A stretch of DNA of 35,150 nt from CAZSPL01 sp964608735 (GTDB lineage Bacteria; JAJVIF01; JAPKYR01; CAZSPL01). The translations under genes and the position numbers were made by a program. The notes under the pieces were generated by a model. It was not told the origin of the DNA. It saw only the letters and a program-made list of their open reading frames with translations, and did no database searches. Location of the stretch: positions 1 to 35,150 of the forward strand of contig CAZSPL010000010.1 in the NCBI GenBank assembly GCA_964608735.1, read 5' to 3'. Shown piece after piece: positions 8,649-17,145 of this stretch; positions within the stretch are counted from its first letter, which is position 1; each line of letters starts with the position of its first letter.

Positions 8649-9500
8649 ATGCACGAGATGCCATTCAAGCTATGCCTCGCCCAGACGAAGCCGAAGCTCG
8701 GCGATGTCGGCGCGAACCTCGAAAAATGCCTGGAAATGATCGACGAGGCGGAAGAGAACGGCGCGGAAGTAATCGTGTTTCCGGAGCTCGCGCTTACGGG
8801 ATATTTCCTCAGGGACCTCGTCCCCGAAGTCGCTCTCAAGAAGGACTCCGGCGAACTGGATGAGCTCAAGCGAGCGAGCCACAACATCGATATCGTGATG
8901 GGATTCGTCGAGGAGAGTCTGTCGTATCATTTTTATATGTCGGCGGCATATCTCGCCGATGGCGACATCAAGCATATCCACCGCAAGGTTTATCTGCCGA
9001 CATACGGGATGTTCGAGGATTCGCGCTACTTCGCGCGCGGGGAATCGGTCAGGGCGTTTTCGGGCGGACTCATGAGGGCGGGTATCCTCATCTGCGAGGA
9101 TGCGGCGCATCCGCTGATGGACTACATCCTCGCGGTGGACGGCGCAAATATTATTTACATCCTTTCAGACAGCCCCCTCAGGGGATTTGGCGACCCGCAT
9201 CCATCGAGCCTCGACAACTGGGTCGACCTGTGCAAGTACACTGCGTCGACATACGGGATATATGTCGTATTCGTAAACCGGGTCGGGTTCGAGGACGGCA
9301 TCGGGTTCGCCGGCGGCTCGCATGTTGTCGATCCGAGGGGCAGGGTGCGCTTCAAGGCGGCGGAACTGGAAGAGGGGCTGAATTACGCGGAAATAGACCC
9401 GGGCCTCATACGGCGCGCGCGGATCATTTCCCCCGTGATGAGGGATGAAGATATCCCGCTTATGCTGAAGGAACTCGACCGAATATACCGTGAGAGGTGA
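8649..9500 (+). CDS. Carbon-nitrogen hydrolase (nitrilase superfamily)
   Basis: The 283-residue protein is a nitrilase-superfamily amidase. The catalytic Glu-Lys-Cys triad is visible: Glu46 in FPELALTGY, Lys113 in HRKVYLPTYGMFED and Cys149 in ILICEDAAHP. The CED-xx-HP context resembles the glutaminase domain of glutamine-dependent NAD synthetases, but no synthetase domain follows, so it is a stand-alone enzyme hydrolysing an amide or supplying ammonia. No signal peptide is seen, so it is cytoplasmic. AAGGCGG precedes the ATG. It sits two bases after the TPR gene and eight before the thioredoxin start, clearly one operon. Substrate unknown. Confidence 0.87.
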   Translation: MHEMPFKLCLAQTKPKLGDVGANLEKCLEMIDEAEENGAEVIVFPELALTGYFLRDLVPEVALKKDSGELDELKRASHNIDIVMGFVEESLSYHFYMSAAYLADGDIKHIHRKVYLPTYGMFEDSRYFARGESVRAFSGGLMRAGILICEDAAHPLMDYILAVDGANIIYILSDSPLRGFGDPHPSSLDNWVDLCKYTASTYGIYVVFVNRVGFEDGIGFAGGSHVVDPRGRVRFKAAELEEGLNYAEIDPGLIRRARIISPVMRDEDIPLMLKELDRIYRER

Positions 9501-9508
9501 TTCTGAAA

Positions 9509-9964
9509 ATGGGAATTCCAAATTTCGCGAGAATATGCGTCATCGTGGCGCTTGCATTGGCCGTTGCATCGTGTTCGACATACGCGGGAAGGGGTAAGAC
9601 AGCATCATCCGAGGAGCAAGGCGAGTTTCCCGAAGCGCTGCATATCACCGACCCGGGGCATTTCAAGCAGGAAGTTCTTGAATATGACAGCCTGGTGATG
9701 GTCGATTTCTCGGCGCACTGGTGCCCGCCATGCCGTGCCACATCGCCGATGGTGAACCGCCTGGCCTCGGAGATGGAAGGGAAACTTAAAGTGGTGAAAG
9801 TGTATACGGACGAAGGAGATACCAACGAGGAGACATTCAAGAAATATGGTATTTCTGCGATACCGACATTCAAGATATTCAGGGCGGGAAGCGAGATAGC
9901 GTCGAGTACGGGCGGCTGGCCGAATTACCAGACCTTCAAGAAATGGACTGAGGATAATATTTAG
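9509..9964 (+). CDS. Thioredoxin-like lipoprotein
   Basis: The 151-residue protein has a lipobox (VASC, Cys22) followed by a thioredoxin fold with the redox motif WCPPC (71-75) and the cis-proline IPT (118-120). Pro-Pro between the cysteines differs from GP of cytoplasmic thioredoxin. It is expected to work on the outer face of the inner membrane or in the periplasm as a disulfide reductant. Several multihaem cytochromes in the window need reduced CxxCH cysteines for haem attachment, a possible but unproven link. ATG 9509 has GAGAGGTGA upstream; GTG 9497 overlaps the previous stop and is less likely. Confidence 0.87.
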   Translation: MGIPNFARICVIVALALAVASCSTYAGRGKTASSEEQGEFPEALHITDPGHFKQEVLEYDSLVMVDFSAHWCPPCRATSPMVNRLASEMEGKLKVVKVYTDEGDTNEETFKKYGISAIPTFKIFRAGSEIASSTGGWPNYQTFKKWTEDNI

Positions 9965-10069
9965 TTATTGTCAGATAGGCAAATGAAGTATTCCTCTTAA
10001 GTTGTTTCCAGAATAATCGGCGAAACAATCACATCAAAGGTAATATAAGCTCATAAGGGAGGTTTCGCC

Positions 10070-11893
10070 GTGCGTTATCTCATACTTGCACTTGTTGTTC
10101 TAATGGTTACGGCCGTCGGATGCTCTACCGGCATGAATTCCACCGCTCCGGAGGCAGCCCCGGTTGACCCGGGGGACAATGCCGCGTCCGTCAGCGAGGG
10201 GCATTCCATCTGGGGAATGTGGCAATTCATCTGCGACCCCGTGCAGGGGACTGTTGATGTGTTCGCGCTGAGGGATGCCGAGCTTCATCTGAACGGTTTG
10301 AAATTCCTCGAACCGCCCGCCGGATTGTATTTGTCGGTCGAGGGAAGCCCACACTGGACAGGAAATGTGCTCGATGTCGATATCGGGCTGAGGCATCCAT
10401 TCCTCGGGCTGCCGCAGTTCACCGGTTTCGATGTATGCGGCATTTTCATCGGGCATGGTTCTATATCGGGATTTGCCGACCCCGACTTGCACATCGCGGG
10501 AGAAGGGGACACTCGTCTGATAAACGCCGATGGATATACTCGCTGGTGGAATCCATCGGAGTTTCCATACAATGAAGCGACCCCTATTTTCGGTTACATC
10601 GACGGCGAGATGGGGGTTCCCGATTCGGAAGCGAATTTCAGTGCGACATTGAATGGATATAAATATTTCGCGGATTACCTGAATCCCGGCGACCCGGTAT
10701 GGCTTGCCGATGTCGACATGCGCGGGGCGTTTTCAGCCGGTCAGAAAAATGTGCGGCATTACACGATCGAATTGGATAACGGATTCGTATTCAATTATGC
10801 CGTCGACGCGAACTGGAAATCGTGCGGGCTTCCGCCGTCGCAGATAGATGTTCCGGACAGCTTCTCACCTGAAGCGAACCGCCCGGAACCATGGGGGATA
10901 AGCGTCACTGAGATCGACAACTCTCTCTACTATGAACTGACGGCCCAGGGAGGGAATCTCAGCCTCGACATCATGGTTTTTGATTGGTTCGATGCCGATG
11001 AGAACACGGTCTATGCCGAGTCGCTTTCGGGTATTAACCCGACTTATGCCACGGAGCCTTTTGAGGGCGGGGCGAATTATTCCACGTATCACCTCGACCT
11101 TGGCGGCGAGAATCTTACAACCTCAGGCGATATTGAAATACTTGTAACAGTTGAGTCCAATATCGCCGGTTATGGCGGCCTGCTACCAGGGATGCCTGTT
11201 TCATCGTATTTCATCTACGGGACTGAAGTCGATGATGAAGCCCCGCAGCAGGCGGAAAGCGTTTTTTATGTATGCGGCGACAAAACGGTCTTCGAGTATG
11301 GCGTGTTGTACGCAAACAACGAGCAATGGCTCAAGAATATGTACCGCAAAGCCACGGGGGAGTGCGCGGATAACCCGATCGTGAAATTCTATCACGGTCA
11401 TAAGGGATTTGAGATGCCTTGCAGCCAGAAGGATTTGATTTTCAGCTGGATTACGGGCGATGGCTACACGCCGGTGCAGTCATTCGAGGAGCCCATCGAT
11501 ACAACTAACTGCCGGCACATACACATCACCATGCCCGGTCGATATGAGCCGGCGTTTTACTCGAATGAGGAAATCGCCGAGTTGAAGCAGTTTGTCGCGG
11601 ACGGCGGGATACTCGCGATATTCGCCGAGGTCGGTTATGCGCATCCGGATAAGACGACATACGATCACCTTATCCAGTCGCTCGGAAGCGGTTGCGCCTG
11701 GGCGGGGGATTATACGCTTGAAGGCACGACATTCAACACGACACTGTTCGATCACGAACATCCAATGTTCGAGGGATGCACCGAAATATACTGGAACCTT
11801 CCCGCCTATGTAAGCACGAGCCTTCCGACAGACAACGTCATCGCGTGGGGCCTGAATGGCGAGGCGATGTTCGTGGAGTGCCCGATTTCATGA
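10070..11893 (+). CDS. Large lipoprotein, paralogue A of a tandem pair
   Basis: The 607-residue protein begins at GTG after a strong AAGGGAGG, with lipobox AVGC (Cys18). Residues about 45-390 form a beta-rich region with motifs such as LRHPFLGLPQFTGFDVCGIF and RWWNPSEFPYN. From about 400 on, an alpha/beta domain (FYVCGDK, ITMPGR, LKQFVADGGILAIFAEVGYA, then HPMFEGC) has the look of a class I glutamine-amidotransferase-like or ThuA-like fold, but without an obvious catalytic Cys-His-Glu set. It is followed directly by a paralogue. I do not recognise a named family. It probably faces the periplasm or the cell surface. Confidence 0.78.
   Translation: MRYLILALVVLMVTAVGCSTGMNSTAPEAAPVDPGDNAASVSEGHSIWGMWQFICDPVQGTVDVFALRDAELHLNGLKFLEPPAGLYLSVEGSPHWTGNVLDVDIGLRHPFLGLPQFTGFDVCGIFIGHGSISGFADPDLHIAGEGDTRLINADGYTRWWNPSEFPYNEATPIFGYIDGEMGVPDSEANFSATLNGYKYFADYLNPGDPVWLADVDMRGAFSAGQKNVRHYTIELDNGFVFNYAVDANWKSCGLPPSQIDVPDSFSPEANRPEPWGISVTEIDNSLYYELTAQGGNLSLDIMVFDWFDADENTVYAESLSGINPTYATEPFEGGANYSTYHLDLGGENLTTSGDIEILVTVESNIAGYGGLLPGMPVSSYFIYGTEVDDEAPQQAESVFYVCGDKTVFEYGVLYANNEQWLKNMYRKATGECADNPIVKFYHGHKGFEMPCSQKDLIFSWITGDGYTPVQSFEEPIDTTNCRHIHITMPGRYEPAFYSNEEIAELKQFVADGGILAIFAEVGYAHPDKTTYDHLIQSLGSGCAWAGDYTLEGTTFNTTLFDHEHPMFEGCTEIYWNLPAYVSTSLPTDNVIAWGLNGEAMFVECPIS
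10286..10938 (+). repeat. Near-identical block shared with the next gene, copy 1
   Basis: This segment matches 12124-12776 at a constant offset of 1838 bases. The encoded 217 residues differ at about seven positions by my reading, while DNA differences are more frequent and mostly synonymous. Similarity drops sharply on both sides, to roughly half identity in the C-terminal domain. Confidence 0.85.
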
Positions 11894-11907
11894 TTGGAGT
11901 GGTTACT

Positions 11908-13752
11908 ATGAAAGCTCTGCTGGTGAATATTCTTGTTTCAGTTCTTATCATGTGCTGGCTTGCAGGATGCTCCGCCGGCGGTGTTGAGAACGTTCTGCTA
12001 CCTGACGATCCGGGAAATGCGCAATCGTATGACAGCGTTCATCTCCCGTGGGGGTTGTGGCAATTCATTTGCGACCCGGCATCCAGCGCGTTGGATGTTA
12101 TCCAGTTACGTGAGGCGGGGCTGCATCTGAACGGTTTGAAATTCCTCGAACCGCCCGCCGGATTGTATTTGTCCATAGAGGGAAGCCCGCACTGGACAGG
12201 AAATGTGCTCGATGTCGATATAGGGTTGAGGCATCCGTTTCTCGGGCTGCCGCAGTTCACCGGTTTCGATGTGTGCGGGATTTTCATCGGCCATGGCTCG
12301 ATATCGGGATTCACCGACCCCGACTTGCATATCGCGGGTGAAGGGGATACGCGGCTGATTAACGCAGATGGATACACGCGCTGGTGGAATCCATCGGAGT
12401 TTCCATACAACGAATCAACCCCGATTTTCGGTTACATCGACGGCGAGATGGGGGTTCCCGATTCGGAAGCGAATTTCAGTGCAACAATGAACGGGTATAA
12501 ATATTTCGCCGATTACCTGAATCCCAGCGACCCGGTATGGCTTACCGATGTCGACATGCGGGGAGCGTTTTCGGCGGGTCAGAAGAACGTGCGGCATTAT
12601 ACGATCGAACTCGATAACGGATTCGTGTTCAATTATGCCGTCGATGCGAACTGGAAATCGTGCGGCTTGCCGCCTGGGCAGATTGATGTGCCGGACAGCT
12701 TCTCACCTGAGGCGAACCGCCCGGAACCATGGGGGATAAGCGTCACAGAGATTGACAACTCCCTCTACTACGAGGAATCGACCGGTACGGGTGGAGGAGA
12801 GCTTTCGCTCGAAATGGAAATATATGACTGGTTCGGAGCGGGCGACAATCTTGTATATGTCGAATCACTCGCGGGAATACCGTTGACATATGCCGACGGG
12901 CCGGTTGCCGGGGGAGCGAACTATTCGACATACGAGGTGGATATTTCGGGCGCGGAACTCACTGTGAGCGGCGAGATCGATTTGCTGATTACCGCGCAGT
13001 CGCCGTTCAACGGATATGGCGGGCTTCTTCCCGGGAAGAGCATATCTAATTACTTCCGCTGCACGGTTGAAGTGGATGATGAGGCGCCGTATGTTCCCGA
13101 CGACACCGAGTTTTATGTATGCGGCGATAAATCGAACTGGGGATATGCCGTGCTGGATGTCGACAACCCACAATGGTTCAAGAACCTTTACAGAAAGGCA
13201 TCGGGGAATGCCGCCGACAATTCGAAGGTCATGTTCTACCAGGGTCATTCAGGTTTTGAGATGCCGGTATATCACGTGGATGAAATTTATGGATGGATTA
13301 CCGCCGACGGCTACACGCCGGTTCAGAGCGCTGTCGAGCCGATTGATACCACCGATTGCCGGATGATAATGATCGTCATGCCGGGCAGGCATGTTGTCGA
13401 CTTGTATACCGATCCCGAGATCGAAACGCTCAAGCAATTCGTTCTTAACGGGGGGATGCTCGCGATATGCGCGGAAGTCGCATATGCATGGGGGCCGAAG
13501 GATACATTCGATGACCTCATCCTGCGTCTTGGCTCTGGATGTTCATGGGCGGGGGATTACTATCATCCGGATAAGGGGGATGTTTACGAAACAGACGAGT
13601 TCGACCACGGGCACAAGTTGTTCGAGGGATGCTCGCTGGTCAAGTGGAACCTCCCGGCGTATTTGAACACATCGAAACCGACGGAGAACATAATCGCGTG
13701 GGGTAAATCCGGCGAGGCGATGCTGGTTGCGTCGAAAGTGAGCGAGGATTGA
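11908..13752 (+). CDS. Large lipoprotein, paralogue B of a tandem pair
   Basis: The 614-residue protein starts at ATG 11908, with GGAG eight bases upstream and lipobox LAGC (Cys21). An in-frame ATG at 11890 overlaps the stop of paralogue A, and the frame runs back further inside that gene, but neither carries a sensible signal peptide. Its layout matches paralogue A: a beta-rich N-terminal two thirds nearly identical in sequence, then an alpha/beta domain (FYVCGDK, IVMPGRH, LKQFVLNGGMLAICAEVAYA, HKLFEGC) that has diverged considerably. The gene pair is probably co-transcribed (14-base gap) and ends at a strong terminator. Function unknown. Confidence 0.78.
   Translation: MKALLVNILVSVLIMCWLAGCSAGGVENVLLPDDPGNAQSYDSVHLPWGLWQFICDPASSALDVIQLREAGLHLNGLKFLEPPAGLYLSIEGSPHWTGNVLDVDIGLRHPFLGLPQFTGFDVCGIFIGHGSISGFTDPDLHIAGEGDTRLINADGYTRWWNPSEFPYNESTPIFGYIDGEMGVPDSEANFSATMNGYKYFADYLNPSDPVWLTDVDMRGAFSAGQKNVRHYTIELDNGFVFNYAVDANWKSCGLPPGQIDVPDSFSPEANRPEPWGISVTEIDNSLYYEESTGTGGGELSLEMEIYDWFGAGDNLVYVESLAGIPLTYADGPVAGGANYSTYEVDISGAELTVSGEIDLLITAQSPFNGYGGLLPGKSISNYFRCTVEVDDEAPYVPDDTEFYVCGDKSNWGYAVLDVDNPQWFKNLYRKASGNAADNSKVMFYQGHSGFEMPVYHVDEIYGWITADGYTPVQSAVEPIDTTDCRMIMIVMPGRHVVDLYTDPEIETLKQFVLNGGMLAICAEVAYAWGPKDTFDDLILRLGSGCSWAGDYYHPDKGDVYETDEFDHGHKLFEGCSLVKWNLPAYLNTSKPTENIIAWGKSGEAMLVASKVSED
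12124..12776 (+). repeat. Near-identical block shared with the previous gene, copy 2
   Basis: This is the second copy of the block at 10286-10938, in the same orientation and reading frame, lying inside paralogue B. Confidence 0.85.
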
Positions 13753-13790
13753 GAAAGTCGGGACTGTCCCGACTTTCCCGTTATTTTTTT
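13753..13790 (+). terminator. Intrinsic terminator after the lipoprotein pair
   Basis: An 11-bp perfect stem (GAAAGTCGGGA / TCCCGACTTTC, loop CTG) is followed by CCGTTATTTTTTT. It begins at the stop codon and separates the + strand pair from the convergent minus-strand membrane protein gene. Part of its sequence recurs at 47-66. Confidence 0.85.
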
Positions 13791-14371
13791 CACAAGGGGG
13801 GCTGGTCTCCGTGCAGTGTCGAAAGCAGTGAAACGAAGAGCATGAAGTAGATTACATAGAAGAATAAAAACGCCACGAACGACCAGAAGCCTTTGATGAT
13901 GCCCTCCCCGAATCCCGGCGGTGGTTTTGCCTGAACGGGTTTACCTTCCGCCGTATCCGGCTTTTCGGCATCGCCATCGACGTTTTCATCCGGGTTTTCA
14001 ATTGCGGGTGCTTCAGCCGGTGCTGCTGCGGATTCCTCGAGCTTCTTTCCCAGGGCCGATGCAAGCAACAGGGCAGGGGCCGCGGCCATGATTATCATCG
14101 ACCACTGGAGCCGTCCTTCGTTCAAGCCATCGTCGCTCAGGCTGGTGAGGAGAAGCATGTAGGCGAGGAAATGCGCGGCGGCGATCAATCCATAGAGGTA
14201 TTTCAGATTATCGATTCGGGAGCGGAGTATGATACCGAGCACTATACTTATGATGAATGCCGCGAAGCACGTTATGAGCGCCGCCATCTTGAATGCGCCA
14301 ACCGCGATTTGGACATCCGCCAGCATCGTATCCATCGAGTACATCATACAAAAAGAGGGTGCGTAAAGCAT
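13790..14371 (-). CDS. Predicted membrane protein, unknown function
   Basis: The 193-residue protein has about four hydrophobic helices: three in the N-terminal half (around 27-48, 58-76 and 91-106) and one near the C-terminus (around 165-187). Between them lies a Pro/Ala/Glu-rich linker (about 110-155), probably cytoplasmic or periplasmic and disordered. No family is recognised. GGAGG touches the ATG at 14371 with no spacer, so a later ATG (14347, 14344 or 14335) may be used. It follows flgL by 35 bases on the same strand, at the place where other bacteria often have fliW or csrA, and could be read through from the flagellar operon. A role in motility is only suggested by position. Confidence 0.6.
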   Translation of the reverse strand: MLYAPSFCMMYSMDTMLADVQIAVGAFKMAALITCFAAFIISIVLGIILRSRIDNLKYLYGLIAAAHFLAYMLLLTSLSDDGLNEGRLQWSMIIMAAAPALLLASALGKKLEESAAAPAEAPAIENPDENVDGDAEKPDTAEGKPVQAKPPPGFGEGIIKGFWSFVAFLFFYVIYFMLFVSLLSTLHGDQPPL

Positions 14372-14406
14372 CCTCCGGTGGTTATTTTAATGAGTATGGC
14401 TGAATT

Positions 14407-17142
14407 TTATGCGAGGAAATTCAGCAGGCTCGGTGTCAAAACGCGCGAGCCGACATTGAGCGCCGATTCGAGCACCATCTCCATCTGCGTAAGCCGCGTA
14501 AACACTTCAGCGACATTGGCGTCCTCGAAATCGCTCTTGAGTTCGGTGATGTTCAGCTCGTTGTCCTCGAAAAGGCTCCGGGTCTGGCTCATGCGGTTGG
14601 AGCGCGCGCCGACGATGGATTCGAAGCTGAGGATATTCTCATGTTCGATGTCGATCTTTCCAAGTTCGACATAGCTTACATTGAGGTAGCGGGTAGGATC
14701 GATTATCTGTTCGCTGACGATCTTGCTTCCCCCGGGGACATTCGAGGGGAAGTTCGCGAACAGGTCGTTGAAGACGTCTCGCGACTGCCCGGTGGGGCTT
14801 TTGGCCATGATGCTCAGGTCGACTATCTGCGCGGTTTCGAGGTTTTCGAACTCGAGCCTCCCATCCCTTGTAAGGCGCACTTCCGCCTGTGTGCCGAAGA
14901 ATTCGTTCAGCGCGAAGACGAGGTCGTCAAGCCTGTGGAACGCGAAGATGTTGAAATCCATGCTTTTAAGCGATGTCGATATCGTTATGGTGTCGCGGTC
15001 CTGCAGGCCGAGGAAATTTCCGGACGTGTCCGTCAGGTCGGTGAGCTTGCTGTCTTTATATCCCACGCCGATGAGGTCATCCCTGAGATTCATCAGCGTG
15101 TCGAAGATGTTCCGCGGTTCGAGATGGATTCCCTCGCCGGAGGAAGTGCCGGCGCCGGGGATTACATTGGAAGCAGCGAGTCCGAGCGGCGCGAGCGCGG
15201 TTCCGGTGATGACCATGTCCTCGGCCCTCACGCGCGAGGCGGTATCGACGGATTCGATCCTTATGTATTCAGCGGGAGCGGTTCCCCCGACGACCGCCTG
15301 CAGCGAGCCATAGAGGTCGTCATACCTGCGGATCTGAAGGTTGATTTCATCCACGAGCGCGTTGATCGATGCGTAGTTCCCGGCGGTAAGCGTGATGGTG
15401 CGGGGCGCGGTGTTCATATTGTACGATGATATGGTCGGCCCGAGGTCGATGGTAAGCTGGTCGTTGACCCCCGCCGTGATGGTCACGCCCGGCGCGGGGA
15501 ACGGCCCTATCACCACGCCGTCCATATGCGCGGGGGCGGCGAGGGTTTCGATATTGAGAGCCGTGAGAGTGCCGGTCGCGCCCTCGGTTATCACGAGTTC
15601 CGAGGCGGGGATGTCCGCACCGCGTTCGACGGTTTCAATGCGCACGCGTCCCTTGTAATCGGAAGCTTCCACCACGCCGCGCAGATAGGGGTTCTGGAAA
15701 AGCTGGTAGTTGATTTCGTCGATGAGGTCGTTCATGGTGCCCGTGTTCGCGGCCCTCAGGTCGATAACCTGGGGCGAGATGTCGGTCCCGGATAGGGAAA
15801 TCAAGGTGCCGATGTCGATCATTATTTTATCGTTGCCGTCAACCCCGGCAACCTGGGCGAACGTCGCGGGAGCGGGGTCGGCATTGATGAGATTGAGGTC
15901 GTTGAAATCGGACGCGGTGTCATCGAGGCCGTTTATGCTGCCGCCGATTACGAGATTCCCCGCGGTGACGGCATTGCCCGTAGCTACAGTTTCGATGCTG
16001 ATGACGCCGGCGGTTTCGGTAACTACGAGGACATCGTGGCCGAAGGCATCGTCGATCTCGCCCTGGATGGCCGTGACAAGGTCGGCTACGGATGCGTAAG
16101 TGCCCTCGGGGATTTCAATACTGTGCGCCTGTCCCGCCCCGGAGGGGTCGGCATCGGGGCCGATGCGGATATTCAGGCGGTTGTTGGTGGAGTCGTAAGC
16201 GAGGTTCGCGACGGCGCCGAAGCCCGTGAAAATGGCGGGGGTGCTGTCCACGAGCGGGAGGGTCGGCGGCGCGGTGCCGATGTTGTACGCGCCGAGCTGC
16301 AGAAGTCCGAGGTTCTGCAGGAGGTCGCCGTCAACTGAATCCGAAAGCGTTATATCCTCACTGGAGTTCGTCGATTTAAGGATCAACCTGTTCGCTGTCA
16401 CATCGGCGAACACCTCAACCTCGCTGTCGGTGTTTATCATGTTGCGGATATCTTTCAGCATGAGGTCGGGGGTGATTACGAAATCCCTGTTGTTGATGGT
16501 CAAGGTTCCGTTGAAACCGAGCGGCTCGTCGATAGGAAGTATTTCCCCTTCGTATGTGTGAGTCTGCTCGAGGAATACATCCGCGCCGTTGAAGTTGACC
16601 GGGAGATTTGAAAACCTGCCGATACGCCTGTAGATATCGCCGAGGGTGCCATCGTAGCGGACGTTGTCGATATAACCGGAGCGGAGGTTCCTGTCCTCAT
16701 GGAAGGGCAGGCTCTGGGTGTTGTACCCGGCGAACATGAACCGTCCCTTGAAATTATCGTTGGCGTCCTGGAGCACGCCTTCGAGTATCTGGTTGATCGA
16801 ATCGGCGATGGCCATCCTGTCCTGGCGGTTGAGGTTGTCCGAAGCCCCGTCGACCGCGAGCTCCCGCGCATTCTGGATCGCGTCGTTGACATCGAGCAGC
16901 GTGCTTCCAACCTTCTCCACCTGGGAGATACCATCCTCGATATTACCCTTGAACTGTGTTATCTGTGACAGGGTAAGCTTGTACTGGAGTATGCGCGCCA
17001 CATTGGTGGGGGCGTCGGACGGCTTCAGGATCGCATCGCCGGTCGCAAGCTGATTCTGCGCGTGCTGGAGGCGTTCTGAAATCGATGCGAGGTTTCGCAG
17101 GAAATTCGATGTCAGCATCGCGTGGGTTACTCTGTTAACCAT
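14407..17142 (-). CDS. flgL: Flagellar hook-filament junction protein FlgL, greatly enlarged
   Basis: FlgL (HAP3) joins hook and filament. The N-terminal 145 residues (MVNRVTHAML, ..LNRQDRMAIADSINQ.., FKGRFMFAGYNT) and the C-terminal 110 (..ILSFESIVGARSNRM.., FTRLTQMEMVLESALNVGSR) are the conserved coiled-coil D0/D1 parts. Between them lie about 640 extra residues, where FlgL is usually 300-500 in total. This insert is built of modules of about 110 residues (near 303-410, 425-535 and 545-657, with related pieces at 210-285 and 714-795), each with a strand, an N-D-x-L-x-I-x-I-G line, a short helix such as LVDEIN and an R-I-E-S/T-V strand, resembling Flagellin_IN modules. The ATG is three bases after the flgK stop. 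Confidence 0.92.
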   Translation of the reverse strand: MVNRVTHAMLTSNFLRNLASISERLQHAQNQLATGDAILKPSDAPTNVARILQYKLTLSQITQFKGNIEDGISQVEKVGSTLLDVNDAIQNARELAVDGASDNLNRQDRMAIADSINQILEGVLQDANDNFKGRFMFAGYNTQSLPFHEDRNLRSGYIDNVRYDGTLGDIYRRIGRFSNLPVNFNGADVFLEQTHTYEGEILPIDEPLGFNGTLTINNRDFVITPDLMLKDIRNMINTDSEVEVFADVTANRLILKSTNSSEDITLSDSVDGDLLQNLGLLQLGAYNIGTAPPTLPLVDSTPAIFTGFGAVANLAYDSTNNRLNIRIGPDADPSGAGQAHSIEIPEGTYASVADLVTAIQGEIDDAFGHDVLVVTETAGVISIETVATGNAVTAGNLVIGGSINGLDDTASDFNDLNLINADPAPATFAQVAGVDGNDKIMIDIGTLISLSGTDISPQVIDLRAANTGTMNDLIDEINYQLFQNPYLRGVVEASDYKGRVRIETVERGADIPASELVITEGATGTLTALNIETLAAPAHMDGVVIGPFPAPGVTITAGVNDQLTIDLGPTISSYNMNTAPRTITLTAGNYASINALVDEINLQIRRYDDLYGSLQAVVGGTAPAEYIRIESVDTASRVRAEDMVITGTALAPLGLAASNVIPGAGTSSGEGIHLEPRNIFDTLMNLRDDLIGVGYKDSKLTDLTDTSGNFLGLQDRDTITISTSLKSMDFNIFAFHRLDDLVFALNEFFGTQAEVRLTRDGRLEFENLETAQIVDLSIMAKSPTGQSRDVFNDLFANFPSNVPGGSKIVSEQIIDPTRYLNVSYVELGKIDIEHENILSFESIVGARSNRMSQTRSLFEDNELNITELKSDFEDANVAEVFTRLTQMEMVLESALNVGSRVLTPSLLNFLA

Positions 17143-17145
17143 CGT

